DNA of 64,000 nucleotides from Phoronis australis (Eukaryota > Phoronida > Phoronidae). Position numbers and translations under genes: made by a program. Shown here in pieces: positions 34,690 through 46,690 of this stretch; position 1 is the first letter of the stretch; each line of letters opens with the position of its first letter. A model generated the notes under the pieces. That model saw only the letters and a list, made by a program, of their open reading frames with translations, had not been told where the DNA came from and ran no database searches. The DNA lies in the NCBI GenBank assembly GCA_002633005.1, contig NMRA01000158.1, positions 560,433-624,432 of the forward strand. Reading direction: 5' to 3'.

Positions 34690-35640
34690 TTTTTACAATA
34701 GGTAGTTCAGTAGTAGCTATGGAACGGACCTTCTTGAACACAGAAAAGCATTTTTCTGAACCCACATATGCATATTTGGGTGCACATTGCCATCTCCATC
34801 TGGGCGCACAGCATCCATTACTGTGTCTCCTAACCCCTTGGCAGGATCTTCATGAACTTTGGCATACGTGTTCCTTTGAAGCTGTAACAATGGAAGACTT
34901 TTGGACTGTGCCAAGCACCGCTCTGTCAATTTTAGTTTTTTGTATCCACCAAGTTCTTAGACATCTTTTTATGCAATGTAACAGAAAGGTTTCCAATATT
35001 TCAGACATATTCAACATTAATTTTTTGCCCTCTAGTGGACATATTATTATTTTTGTTTTTAGCGTGCACCTCTCTATCCACCAAACTGCTCAAAGGATCG
35101 TGGTGTAAACTTTGGCAGATGTGTTTCTATTGAGACCACGACAATTTTGGGACGGGTTTGACTGCTGTGGCAGCACCTAATGTCTATTTCTTGTGTCGAT
35201 GGCTGTATCTCCTTAACCCTTTCAGCAAATTTGACAAGGGTACTCCTGTGAATGTGATAAATGACGACTTTCGGCGGATCTCACTAGCATTAGGACCCCT
35301 AGAGACACTAATAGGTTTTCGCATTCTTCCCTTTAGCTTCAGAGTTCCTTGACGGAATTTCATGAAATTTAGGAAATAGGTTTCTGTTAAGGAGGCAATG
35401 ATGCTTTCCCATGTTGGCATGGAATTGTTGCATTCTGTGCCACCTAGTGGCCATTCCTATTACTTTTAAAGTCCGTTTTTTGGCATCCGGCTCTATATGC
35501 TAAACTGCTTTAAGGATCAATATGAAACTTGGCTGATGTGTTTCTTCGAAGAGCAGGACTGATGTCCATTTTCGGAAGGGTTTGACTATTGTTGCACTCC
35601 GTAGTAACATACCCTTTGCTATTCAGAAGTGCATTGTGGG
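34690..35640 (+). repeat. CTCF-motif monomer array 3' of CPT1
   Basis: Same family as 24320-26103, in that orientation but more diverged: CTCCTAACCCCTTGGCAGGATC, CCCTCTAGTGG (35026), TCCTTGACGGAATTTCATG and GTGCCACCTAGTGGCC (35440). The 158-residue open frame 34632-35108 is produced by this repeat. Confidence 0.6.
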
Positions 35641-35892
35641 TAGCACAAATCTATGGATTCGTGTGTAAAACAAATTTCATTTCTTCCATCGTGTTTTTTT
35701 TTACAAGTCGTGAAGATTAAGGAATTACATCTTTCTCCATTTCACTGGTGGTCGCATTTTCACAACTTCAACGCAGCGATATACCATGGTTTGAATCAGA
35801 ATTTTAAGTTTGTATACATTTAGAACTCGTATTATAAGTTTGTGAAGAAAAATACCTTGTTTTATGTGTTGACTTGAAAGAATTAACATATT

Positions 35893-35910
35893 CACACACA
35901 CACACACACA
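35893..35910 (+). repeat. CA microsatellite
   Basis: About nine CA dinucleotides in a row. Confidence 0.9.
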
Positions 35911-36084
35911 GATTTGATCACCAGGCTTCATTTACTTCCAAAAATTTACAAATTAAAACAGTTAAAGCCACAAACAGTGCCCACACATTTACTTAACATA
36001 CTGAGCTTTCATTGTAATTTTACTCAATAATACTAGGGCAAATGAAGTTCATGGATTTATTTGGCAGTCAGGAGTCTACTTCAT

Positions 36085-36347
36085 GAAAAATGTCTTAAGA
36101 CATCAGAAATTTTGTCTTGTGCTTCACACAGCTATTTCAGAAAAGTAATTAAATCTCACTTGAGCGAAGGTGCGAAGTCTCTGAGCAAATACAAACATAG
36201 CTGCTAGTTACTGCGGTAATTTTCATAAATTATTTCTAGACAGCGATGTGCTTGCAGATACTTAGCTAAACCTTTTTTCAGCAATTGTGAAATGGGAGCG
36301 CAAGATCAAATTTCTATTTTAAGTCTCAAGTTCATGAAACAGCTCCT
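36085..36347. mobile_element. 280-bp palindromic MITE, copy 2
   Basis: Inverted ends built on TTAAGAC..AGAAATTT and AAATTTCTATTTTAAGTC, with shared interior words (GTCTCTGAGCA, TTTCTAGAC, CTAAACCTTTTTTCAGCAATTG). Matches 18290-18547 and 63063-63332. Confidence 0.65.
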
Positions 36348-39112
36348 ATGTTAGCCCATGCATAAGATTCGCCGATGCAAAAGATTATCTTTTGCGAACT
36401 TGACTAATTCTAGTTCTTGGGCATTTTTACTCAACTGAAGTATTCCTGTATGGGACTTAAAATTACACGTAAAACAAGTATCACATGATTGACCAAGAAG
36501 ACTGATTTGCCAAAAATTATACAATTTTAACTATTTGTACTGTTTAGAACAACTTCGTTTAAAGAAATCAACACCAAAGGTAATAATCACACTAAATTCC
36601 AACACTCAAGACACTTGCAATAAGCAACTGGATTATCGTTAAAACCTCCAGATACTTCTGCAAATGTTCACACCAATAACAAAACACCCTGAGACAACCA
36701 AAAAAATCTTTATGAAATGTATTTAGACAAACTCCGATATCAGGCTCAGATCCAAGATGTTAATCCACAGAAAGGCAACAAATGGTCGAACATAGCGCTT
36801 ATAATGGGTCAACTGGAGTGATATGAAAGAGGTGAAGTGGTCCTGACTACTTGTACCTCTGGATCCATGCCTGAATATTTACGTGAACCACTACGACAGA
36901 ACTGTATTCAAGTGCTGAAAAACTACTTTGAAAAAATCCAACTATTGCTAAACCATGTCTTGATTGTACTGCTCGTCACCATAGCCCTTCAAAATCACGC
37001 CCCTACTCCAAAAAGCATTGTTCACTATTCAATTAAAGTTATGTATGACCCTGTTGACAAGTGTGTACATTCATCTGCATTAGAGAAGATATTGAAACTC
37101 AAAGTGTGCATGAAACACGAGACATCAACACACAGGTTACGCAAGGTTCTCCTCAAATGATTCGCCATATCGATTCCACTGGTACCACATTCATGTTATT
37201 CTTTGCGAGCCATATGTTTTTGAAGGACTCAAACACTGGGTCAATTTCAATGCTTCAAAAAGAATGTTTGGATATTTGTTTCATATAAAGACAAATTCAT
37301 GAAATCCTAACACAGAAAATAGGTAGAAATAATGTTTTAGTGAAGCCAAGCAAGGTTGATTTGTAACATGAGCCGACAAAAAATCCGAAGAGGAAATCCA
37401 CTCTCAGCACAATGCTGCACCCAGTCTCACAATAGAAAACTGGGTCAAAGTTTATTGTGCTCAAAATCAAAGAAACCAGGGCGCCTATGTCCATTGGGTG
37501 GGTTTTCAAATTTGCCATATTCGGCTAAAGCAAGTATCTGCAGAACTATAGAATTTAAATATTTTCTGAAAGCCTGTAGAATTTTTTTAATTAATGATAT
37601 AAATCTGCTGTTGACTACCCAAAACAGGAATGAACAATCAGCAAATCAAAGATATCAATAACATGACCCAATTTCGTTAGACAAATATGTTCAAAAATGT
37701 CGTCACGGTTTTCTAAGTTATTGTTTCCTTTTTTTGCAAATGGTCATTTTTTCATTAAAATAACCAAAGCCATATTTTTCATAGCCCTCATGCATAGGTG
37801 TACCATTTCAAAAACAATTCTTATCACTTTGAAGAACAGAGCATAAACGATAGTATCTGAAAGTTTCATAAGAATCTAATGGGCCATTCCTGAGATATGA
37901 CATTCCGAATTAGCTAAATTAGTGCATTTTTTTAGGGTAGGATCCTACGTAACTTTAAAGCAGAATGTTACCTTTTTGAAGACATTTTGGTCAATTAAGC
38001 ATTTTTAAATATACTCTGAAAGGTGTTTTGAACATTTTTTGTCAATTCTAATGAAAACGAAATTAACACTTTTTCAAACTGTTTGAGAGACCCTGATTAA
38101 GTCGCACAATGCAAAAACTGCACATCTGAGAGGCTAAATCACTACTGTTTCAGTTTCCTTGTTTCTGGCTTCAGGCTGAGACGAGAAATTGGTGGTTATT
38201 CAAAATGGAAATGTGAGTGAATACAGCTTGTTCAGAGTGACCGTCATTCCATTTCAGGGTTACATATCAAGTGTGAGGAATTGTTATTTCGTTAAATTTC
38301 ATTTTTATTAAAATCTACTAAAAAGGTTCAAAATACTTTAAAATATGCCAAATAGACCAGAAATGTCTTATAAAGGGAGTCTCCATTTAACTACGTCTGT
38401 TCTACACACAGAAAACAGTATACAGACATTGACAGCTACTCAACTAAGAGTAATTCGGTGGGAGGTGCACCAACTTTAAATGGCTTTAAACAAACACACA
38501 ACATATACTTTTACTAAAATAAATTTAACAGCAGCGTCACAGAAATACAAATTTCTAATCTAATAACCAAGTAAATATTAAAATACAGTAGAAATCACAT
38601 AAGTCGGACATACCTATGTCATATTTTTGCTTAAATAGGACTAAGTTCTACTTTACTGTTGTTCTAATTCATTTACTTGGCCTTTTGCATATATCATACT
38701 CGGATAAAATCTCTTACTCCGGTTGGATCTGACTTATGTGAGTTTAACTATATAGTAGCTTAATATCAATATAACTGTCAGCCATGTGTTAGGGACTTTC
38801 CGTCAAACAAGACAGAATTATTTAAATGTTTCTCCATTCCAACGCTTGGTTCTCCAAAGTTGACCAGAACTGTGCAGCAAAAGATAATGAAGGATGAGAA
38901 AGCCCGCCTCGTTTGACCGAATACCGGTAGTCCTGCAGCACACGAGTCAGCTAAGTTAATTTATGTGCTCAGTGAATAGAGCTGATGGTGTGAAACTTCT
39001 AACGAAAGTCTTCCAGAACGCAATAAAGCCAAAGCTATACACGACAGTCTCTGACAGATGACATTTAGATTAATGACAAGTTGATGGTCGATTACAAAAA
39101 GTCTATCCGTTG
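36348..39112. other. Intergenic region between CPT1 and the minus-strand small gene
   Basis: No coding exon recognised. The lower end is the 3' side of the minus-strand gene; AATAAAA on the minus strand at about 38307 is one possible polyadenylation signal. The open frame at 36837-37160 has no features beyond length. Confidence 0.45.
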
Positions 39113-39234
39113 CTATTTCTTCTTCTGCTTCCTTTGACTTTCTTTCTCTTTTCTTTGTTGTTTGGCCTTTTTCTTTTCTTCACGAGCTTTTTCCTTGCTG
39201 CGAAGATTAGCGTATAATTTATAACCAAAAAATC
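39113..39234 (-). CDS. Small membrane protein, exon 2 (terminal)
   Basis: Encodes the end of the helix and the basic tail (residues 30-69) and a TAG stop. The acceptor is a T-run followed by CAG, strong for a minus-strand intron. Confidence 0.65.
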
Positions 39235-42169
39235 CTGAAAAAAAAACGAAGTACAGTACTTGAATATGCCGCAGATTCACAAGCCTGAGTCAACGTGCAT
39301 TACTCATGATCTGACAAAACCAGCACTAGCAGTATATTTGGAAATTATGATTTGGTGGTCCCTCACTTAAGCAAACCAAACAGTCACTCAACTATGCCTG
39401 TTATTCAGTGGATGAAACTGGCTACGAAAATCAGGAACCGTGCATTAAAAGGTCGTTCTTGCCAAATGCTATGTTTGCAGATTCTGAGAACCACGCGATG
39501 GTGCTTGAAAAGCGATATTTCTAGAATAATCCACTCCCATACTGGTACACAGAACAACAAATACAGCACAGTATAGATATTGGGGGTGCGTTCATTTAAA
39601 TAGTAAGACAACACTAGCATGTATTATCTTAGTAATATCTGGTCAGAGTTATCTCCACATAGTTACCGCATGCAGGTATTTTCCGATGGAAAACCGTTGC
39701 ATAATCTTGAATAATGCAGGCAGTCAAAAGCATTGCCAGATGATCAGTCATGTAAGTAAGACTATTAATTTGTTATCATAAACAATTGTTTTTCAAACCC
39801 ACATTAAATTTCAGTTCTCTTTACTACAAGAACAGTTATTTGGCAGTTTCTGGTGAGCTGTCACGTGGTCAAGTCCATGTTGCCACCAGGTGACTGGGGG
39901 TAGATTTTTTATAAATATTGCATTTTGATCACCTGACCTGTGCAGAGAACTTCAACTGGTTATTTTAACTGAATAACACACGTTACAAAGTGACCATCTG
40001 GTTTCCAAATTTAGCATCAAACTAATCAAACCGTCTTTACTGCCAATCAGTCAAGCACAAGGAATCACACATCAAGTGATTCAATTCGACAACGCCAACT
40101 GATAACAATGGCCAGTGGCAATACCTTGAATCACAGGTCCCCAAGATGTACCATGATTTCTGATAATGCTCCCATTACCAGAAAGCAGACATGAGCGCTT
40201 TTTTGGAAACAAGAACTGACTTGTGATGAAAATGCATAATACTGCAAATCTAGTGTGTTGAGGGGCCCTGAGAGTATCACCGTAAGATGTTACGTTATAT
40301 GGGTATTTAAGGATCTGGTGGGAATTTTGAGCACTACCTTGTCATTGTGTGTCGTGGTCACCTTTTGGTGTTATGCATTAAAGGGATCATATTTACTTTA
40401 CTAATTCAACAGTTCACCTAGTAAAATCATGGGCTTGACTTTTCTCCTTTACTTGTATTCAATTTGATAGGTAAACTGACGAGACAAAATGAAAATACTA
40501 TGTAATTACTGGCAAAGAGCACTTGAATAAAAATGTATATCACTGCCTTTACACTTTGTGGTTCTTGAAAGGGCTGTTTTGTGCATGAGCTGTCCAGTTT
40601 AGGTTGACAAGTGACACTTAAGTATCAAATTACACTGCACTGGTATTTCTCGCCCGTGTCCAGTGTTTCTGTGTTTCTCAGTTACCGGACCCCTGGCATG
40701 AGAGTCGAGCGTTCAAACCATTCGGCCAAGAGTCAATTGCCTACTAACAAGTGATTTGGAGAGACTTTAACATCACGGCCAGACAAGATGTCACCACTCC
40801 TCTCGGAACATAAGTCAGGAGCCATGTAGCATGCAGCCGAGGAGTGGCAACTCCTAGACTAGATAGTGCCTTCGTCTCGACTGGCCCAAGTAGAGATGGT
40901 GATACTCCTATGCGAATTATGCCTCACGCTGATTAAAACATCTAAGTCACATTGCCTTAAGTTCATTTAGTGCATAGAGGGACACCTTTGGAGGCCATTG
41001 ATGTCTTTAATCCCTTTCAACTTGAACAAATACTCCCCTGATCAAACTTTTTTAAAGCAATCCTTTGTTCAGTTGCTCCTAGCGCGCGCAGTGTAAAAAT
41101 AGGAGCACGCGCAACGTAAAAATGACCAGTTACCAATTTGAGCAATTGAACAAAGGACTGCTCGAAAAAAAGTTTGATTATGAGTATTTGTTTGAGTTGG
41201 AAGGAATTGAAGACATCAATGGTTTCCTAAGGTGTCCCTCTTAATGTGGAAAAGGTACTTTTAGCAATGTGACTTTGATGTTTTAATCAACGCACGTCAT
41301 AATTTGCCAACATTTCCAGTGTATGAAGTGCCTATATCAGCATCACCATCTCCACTTAGGCCAGGCTAGGCAGTGGCATTATCTACTCATAGATAAGACA
41401 TGACTTATTGTCAAGACTGTGTACTGGCTAACTCTAGCGTAACTTGCAGAAAATTTTGTAGCGTACAAGATGGATATTACAAATATATGTGCCTAGAATG
41501 TGTCACCACCTAGCCTCCATCAGGCTGCGTATAAACAGGACAGCAGAATCATGTTTCTGAGAGTGCCATTCCTGAAAAGCGACAATTCTTTTTGGTAAGC
41601 AAAAGCAATTTGAAAGTTTAAAAAATTGTTGTTTACAAAAAAGCACCCAGGAGGATTTATCAGAAATCACCAGAAATATTTTTAGGCACTGGTTGCCTAA
41701 TACCAGTGCCAGTGGATCTTATTTAGGGAACCAGTTTCTATTCAGTGATTGCAATCACTGAGTAACGGGCATGTTATTTAGAGGATGAAACTGGTTCTCT
41801 AAATCAGGGACCGCTGTATCCAACTAGTGCCGTTCTTTACATAAGGGTCCATTGATAACCGACCAGTGTCCTATATTTTTTTGAAAATTAAAATGTAGAT
41901 CATATGACAATGTATACATATTATTACCAATAACAAAGGACAGAGCCATAGGGATTGATTTTTAAGAAATATCTCGAGCATCCGAGCCCGGCTTGAATTG
42001 AAATTGATTCTCAAACCCGTACGACAGTCTATGCAGTATGCTTAAACTGACACGGCATACTCAACAACAAGAATCACACACCCATCAAACCAAGAACTAT
42101 AATTGCAGGTATAATAAAAATCGAGTTGTCGATTCCTTCCTTTAACGGACCATCTCCAATCTCAACCAT
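39113..42169 (-). CDS. Small single-pass membrane protein, 2 exons, 69 aa
   Basis: Exon 1 runs from 42169 down to 42082 and exon 2 from 39234 down to 39113, with a GT-AG intron splitting Gly30. The protein has a short acidic start (MVEIGDGPLKEGIDN), one membrane helix (about residues 16-33, IFIIPAIIVLGLMGFFGY), then KLYANLRSKEKAREEKKKAK and a Lys/Arg/Gln-rich tail ending QKKK. The start codon has A at -3 and G at +4, and an in-frame TGA lies six bases upstream. A hydrophobic helix followed by a basic tail is typical of small integral membrane proteins of ER or mitochondria; the layout resembles SMIM11, but I cannot claim homology. No transcript support is available; the matching phase and the sharp switch to a coherent tail argue that it is real. 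Confidence 0.65.
40671..40735 (-). repeat. Possible tRNA-derived SINE head
   Basis: On the minus strand, TTGGCCGAATGGTTTGAACG followed by CTCGACTCTCATGCC resembles the D-arm and anticodon region of a Ser/Leu tRNA as found at the head of SINEs. The T-arm is degraded, so it is not a functional tRNA. Confidence 0.3.
40840..41390. mobile_element. Foldback element of about 540 bp in the small gene's intron
   Basis: The two halves are inverted copies: GATGTCTTTAATCCC pairs with GGAATTGAAGACATC, and TCAAACTTTTTTAAAGCAATCC with GGACTGCTCGAAAAAAAGTTTGA, around a centre rich in GCGCGC (41080-41110). Left-half relatives occur at 43420-43700 and a right-half relative at 14030-14210. Confidence 0.75.
41690..41830. 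repeat. Short palindromic repeat
   Basis: Two inverted copies of GAACCAGTTTC / GAAACTGGTTCTC flank CAGTGATTGCAATCACTG, itself a near-perfect hairpin. The same CTGGTTCTC ends appear at 21978, 27190-27300 and 53720-53810. Confidence 0.6.
42082..42169 (-). CDS. Small membrane protein, exon 1
   Basis: 88 coding bases: residues 1-29 plus one base of Gly30. Donor GTGTGT. Its 5' untranslated part continues upstream (increasing coordinates), where the first exon boundary is not clear. Confidence 0.6.
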
Positions 42170-42416
42170 AGTTCAATTTGGCAAAATCTGCCACGAACTC
42201 GAATGCAGTCCAACACAGCAGACAAACCGGAAAAAAGATGGAGAACGTGGGGATCGAACGTGGCATAGTAAATAAAGCAAATATTTTACATCAGATTACT
42301 AACTCTAATGTCACACCTATTTTAGCACAAACGCATTCGAGTGATATTTTGGTCACTGTTTGGTTATTTTCTTTTTTTCTTTTTGAGGCTCTTTTGTCGA
42401 AATAATTTTCATGGTA

Positions 42417-42436
42417 CGCCGCGCCACCTGTAGGTA
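42417..42436 (-). promoter_or_regulatory. CTCF-like motif upstream of the small membrane protein gene
   Basis: On the minus strand ACCTACAGGTGGCGC agrees with the CTCF core (CCNNNAGGNGGCGC). Unlike most such words in the window it is not inside a repeat array, and it lies about 260 bases upstream of the start codon. Confidence 0.35.
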
Positions 42437-42439
42437 ATG

Positions 42440-44276
42440 TTTGGTATTTGCCAACAGCTTGCACTCCTCAACTCTACATCTGCTTGCTGTCGTGGTAAGC
42501 CACACTCGATACCTGTGTTAGAAAGTAAGTATGTAAGTTCTGTCTCAAATTCTTTCGATCATTGTGAAGCACATGTCACTGCAGTTGTCTATTTTTCTCT
42601 CCGAAATTGGAAGTCTTGTGAGCTTTATTGTGAATGTCGATCCGACGGTCGTGTTCATATCGTAATCAGACGTAATCTGACTTCAGTCTTCACTCTTCAG
42701 TTGAAGTCTCGGATTTAGCAAGTTGGCCTTGCCAGCCCTTGCCTTGGGACAGACCCCTACGCCATGTTTGGACAAGCCCAAGGGCCCATCGTCTGCAAGT
42801 ATGCCTGCCAACTAACTATACACTCTGTCTCGGTGTCGTCTAGGTTAACTCCGATACATTTTACTAGTTCCGAGCAATTTTGCAGAGAACATTCAAAGAA
42901 CTTTGAATGGATAAGTATAAACTTACTGTCTATTCAACTTGTGCTATTCTTGGTTTATCCTTGGAACAATTTTGAAAGTGGTAGAGCTGAAGATGGATAT
43001 CTCAAGAAATTTGGTAGAGTTTCTGCCTAGGTGAACCATGAAGTTTAATTTTTAATCAAATCAGAAATCTTTTGTTTTCAATTTCATAGTTATTGAGAGC
43101 ATTCTGCATGTTCTTTTTAAGTGTAACAATTTAAAACTTAGCACCAAAAGTTTTGAATAAAAATGCAATTAGCTAGATCTAAAAATCGGATGCATTCTAA
43201 AAATCTCAAATAAATGACATCAATTTGCATTCCGTTGCATTCAACGTCATAGTGTACCGGCCGATTTGTTTTAGTACAGTACAGACTCGTTTTGACTTCA
43301 CCAACACTCAGAAGGCACAATTTAGACCCCAAGTTGGCTCAAAGTGCACAGTCCCATGAAAACGTAAAAGATGAATCTAAAATCTTTTTCCACATTGAAA
43401 ACATCCAAATGAACTGTCGACAGTACCACCATCTCAACTGGCCCAGCAGAGACAGTGGTCATCCCATATGGCCGTCCTAAGTGGGAAGCTTTTTGGCAAT
43501 TTATGCCTCGATCGCACTGATTAAACCATCAAAGTCATGTTGCTATAAGTACCTTTTGCACATGATAGAGGAATAACTTAGGAGGCTGTTGATGTCTTTA
43601 ATTCTTAAAGCTTGAACAATTTATACTTCCGCAATCCACCATTTTTCGAACAGTCCTTCGTTCATTTACCCAAATTAGCAACTGGTCATTTTTACACAGC
43701 TCACGCCAGGGGCATGAGGTCAACCTTTTAACCAGGCCGAAGGTCAGAGCTGGTGCTGTCATTAGTTAACGAGTAATTTATTTCCTCATTATTTTCGATT
43801 ACTATGTACATGACGGAAAATGTCAACGAATTTCAGTTACTTTATGTGGTAAGCATATTTATGTGGTTGCGTGGTAAGTTATGGGCTTATCCTTCCACTT
43901 GATACTCTATTTCCATCAACCTTACATGATTTGCATGGCATTAATTCCACTTCCACGTGTGAGGTTTATCGGGCATGCGTGAGGTTTATCCGGCATGCGA
44001 CTAATGCCTGAGGGTGCAGGGTTAATTGTGTTGTCCCACAATTCTGTCTTCAGGGTCACTTGTTGGAGGGTGTTAACAATCAGTGATAATTTCACCCTAA
44101 TAAATCTGATCGTGTTGTGGTGTCTTGAGAGGCTAATGAGGAACACACAAATGCAAAGTTGGGCAGTCTTATCATGGTACAATTTCCTTATTGTTTCTAG
44201 ATTATCCAGAAGACCTACGTGTTAACTATGGTTTCATTTGTGATGTATGTTTGCTTTGTAACCAACAAAGTATATA
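42440..44276. other. Intergenic region upstream of the small gene
   Basis: Apart from the foldback half at 43420-43700 no gene or structured element is evident. The open frames (42437-42718, 42764-43030, 43995-44225) lack recognisable domains and splice continuity. Confidence 0.45.
43420..43700. repeat. Left half of the 540-bp foldback element
   Basis: Aligns with 40880-41100: GGCCCAGCAGAGA, ATTATGCCTC-type words, GTTGATGTCTTTAATTC, GAACAGTCCTTCG. The second half is missing. Confidence 0.6.
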
Positions 44277-45966
44277 CCGTAAACGTTCGGGTTAACGCCC
44301 ATGCTCAGTTAACCGCCCACCCCCTACTTTAGGTGGATTTTCGATTTAACCGCCCACTGCTCGGTTAAGCGCCCCCCTGCAATTTTTGAAGATTTCCAGT
44401 TAAGCGCCCACCTCTCGGTTAAGCGCCCATCCCCGACTTTTAAAGAATGAAGATTTAGCGCCCAGTGCTAAGGAAACGCGCGATTCCCCGACTTTTAGAA
44501 AAAGATCGATGATCACAATGAGCGCAACGACGCCGGGCCTCCGAGACGGTGGTTTAGCAATGTGAATTGCAATTATACAAGTAACGAGTTATTGTCTTGG
44601 GTCATGGACTCACTTCAAAATATAATACTTGAACGTTTTTGTCACTTTATTTTCTTCCCATGTTTGCAAAGTTTAAGAACGCCGCCGGCGTCAAAACCTC
44701 CGCTTTCAGCGACTTTGTCTGCCGCGCTGAGTTTTCGTCTGCAGTGCACTTGATAAAACATATATTCGAAAAAATCAGGCCAGAGAAATGAGACAATGGT
44801 TAAAAGTATATAGTCATGCCCGTTTCTGTTACTTAGGACTGTCGCTATTCTCTTTTGATGTGTGACTTTGTAGTGGTGCACGCGCGCAAGTTCCCACACT
44901 TTGGAGTGCATGTTACCTTGACACCAACATGTGATTGACAGGTGACTCGCACGTAGGCCCTACGCGCGTGCTGAATCCCGCCGCTATCTTTGGCCATAAA
45001 AAACGAGATGCATATTGAAAGAGGCCGTTATATTACTTGACGGCATTTCCAAGTCACGATTGTCAGCCGACTGAGACATTGCGCGCTAACAACGGGACCG
45101 AACAGTGCCGCAGTGCGATATTGCAAGTGATATAAATAGGATAATCTGGACATCTTGCATGAAAAATAAATGTTTTTCCACCACGAAGTTTGGTAAGGTG
45201 ATCGTTTATGAATTGAAACATCGCTGTTTTGTAGCGTTTTATCACATATTTATGCCGTAGCTCGAAATTTTATTCTTGATTGACGAGTGGCACACGGCCG
45301 CTTAACCCCGATTCTTGTCTTGGGCCTACTTCTTTGCCGAGCATGTTTGGCGCAACGGCAAGTGAGCAATGCCGGCAGTCGAGATAAAACAGCAAGCCAC
45401 AGAACCATACGCTGCAAATGTCATTGAGTCACGGAGTGTTGACTATAAATATCCCAAACACAAAAAACATCTGAATTAAGGTTTTCAAACTTTTATTACA
45501 ACCAATTTTAAAACTGCTCTCTGACTATGAACTTGGCAGCTAGTACGAAACTGTAACCATAAATCTTATGTCTGCAGTGACCTCTGCAACACGTGAAGCT
45601 TGCACGCGCGCACTTTAGCAATCCAAGTAGAGGCTGCGTGGTCACTGGTCATCTGCGCTCTACACTACAGGGCTAAATAACAAGACCGCAGGACGGCACG
45701 GGGCTATTACTCAGCAATTCTGTAAATTTAATAGTGAATAATCAATCTGAGGGCATGATAACCTTTGTTAGGATCATCTGCTGTTACGACATTTTTCCCG
45801 TCATGTGGCGCTTGCCTGTCGTAATAAGCGCCCATGTTCGGTTAACCGCCCACCCTGGATTTTTTGAAGTTTCACGTTTAAGCGCCCATGTCTGGTTAAC
45901 CGCCCACCCCCGATTTTTTGGGTTTGCCAATTTAACCGCCCAGGGCATTAACCCGAACGTTTACGG
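44277..45966. mobile_element. TIR transposon (non-autonomous), complete copy B
   Basis: The ends are inverted CCGTAAACGTTCGGGTTAA, flanked by TA (44275-44276 and 45967-45968). Subterminal blocks of GGTTAAGCGCCCA words occupy about 44290-44480 and 45825-45960. The interior (44800-45250) matches the arms of the inverted repeat at the window start (for example 1135-1300, CGATTGTC, GCCGCAGTGCGATAT and AAGTTTGGTAAG). No transposase-like open frame is present. Confidence 0.85.
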
Positions 45967-46259
45967 TATGTAATTATACTTACAGTGCCATAGTCAGCCG
46001 AATCAGTTCAATCGCCTTTACTAATTTCACATGTATGCCTACTTGACCAGTGTTGCTAGCGTAGCAAGAGGATACACTATGAGAAAGTAACATGCAAACA
46101 TGCCGAAACTTAATTCTAATCGTCAACTAAGCCAGTGTAATAGTTCAGACAGTTCTGAGCTACGGGCGAAATTGAATAGTTTTGAATGTCTTGCAAATGA
46201 GTTGCCATACAGTGACAGGATGTGGTAGCAAGTCCAGAGAGCAGTGATTACTGGATCAC

Positions 46260-46690
46260 AAGTTAAATTTAAATTGGTATCTGACCACGACTTTTTTACG
46301 GATGTGACTGCCACTGTGCTTCCTAGTGACAATTTTAGTTCTTTCAATTTTTCACGAAGTTTGGAGAATAGGTTTCTGTTATGGAGATGACGGCGTCTTT
46401 CCATTTTGACATGGATATGACGCCACTTAGCAGCCATTTTTTTATTTTCAAGTCTAGCTTTATTTCCTTCGTTTGTCTCTGCATCTGCCAAACTGCTCAG
46501 AGTATCATCATGATATTGGGAAGTTGTGTTCACACCGACAAGAGCATTACTGATGTTGATTTTCAGATTGTTCCAATACTGTGGTGCCTCCTAGTGGTAT
46601 GTTTTGTATCTGTCACTATTAATATAGATCTCCCAAGCCTGGTACAAGATCTTTGCGAAATTGGCAAGTGAATTCCATTGATTTTACAGC
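46260..46690 (+). repeat. CTCF-motif monomers upstream of DIPK2
   Basis: Monomers of the 24320-26103 family in the same orientation: GTGCTTCCTAGTGACAATTT (46317), CGCCACTTAGCAGCCATTTT (46420), GTGGTGCCTCCTAGTGGTAT (46582), with the AACTGCTCAGAGTATCATCATG spacer. No ends are visible. Confidence 0.55.

Noticed and set aside
34632..35108. 158-residue plus-strand open frame
   Set aside because: It is generated by the CTCF-motif monomer repeat 3' of CPT1 and has no family features.
40671..40735. Possible functional tRNA on the minus strand
   Set aside because: Only the 5' half resembles a tRNA; the T-arm and acceptor pairing are absent, so at most a SINE head.
46123..46533. 136-residue minus-strand open frame
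   Set aside because: It overlaps the diverged monomer repeat at 46260-46690 and lacks any homology cue.
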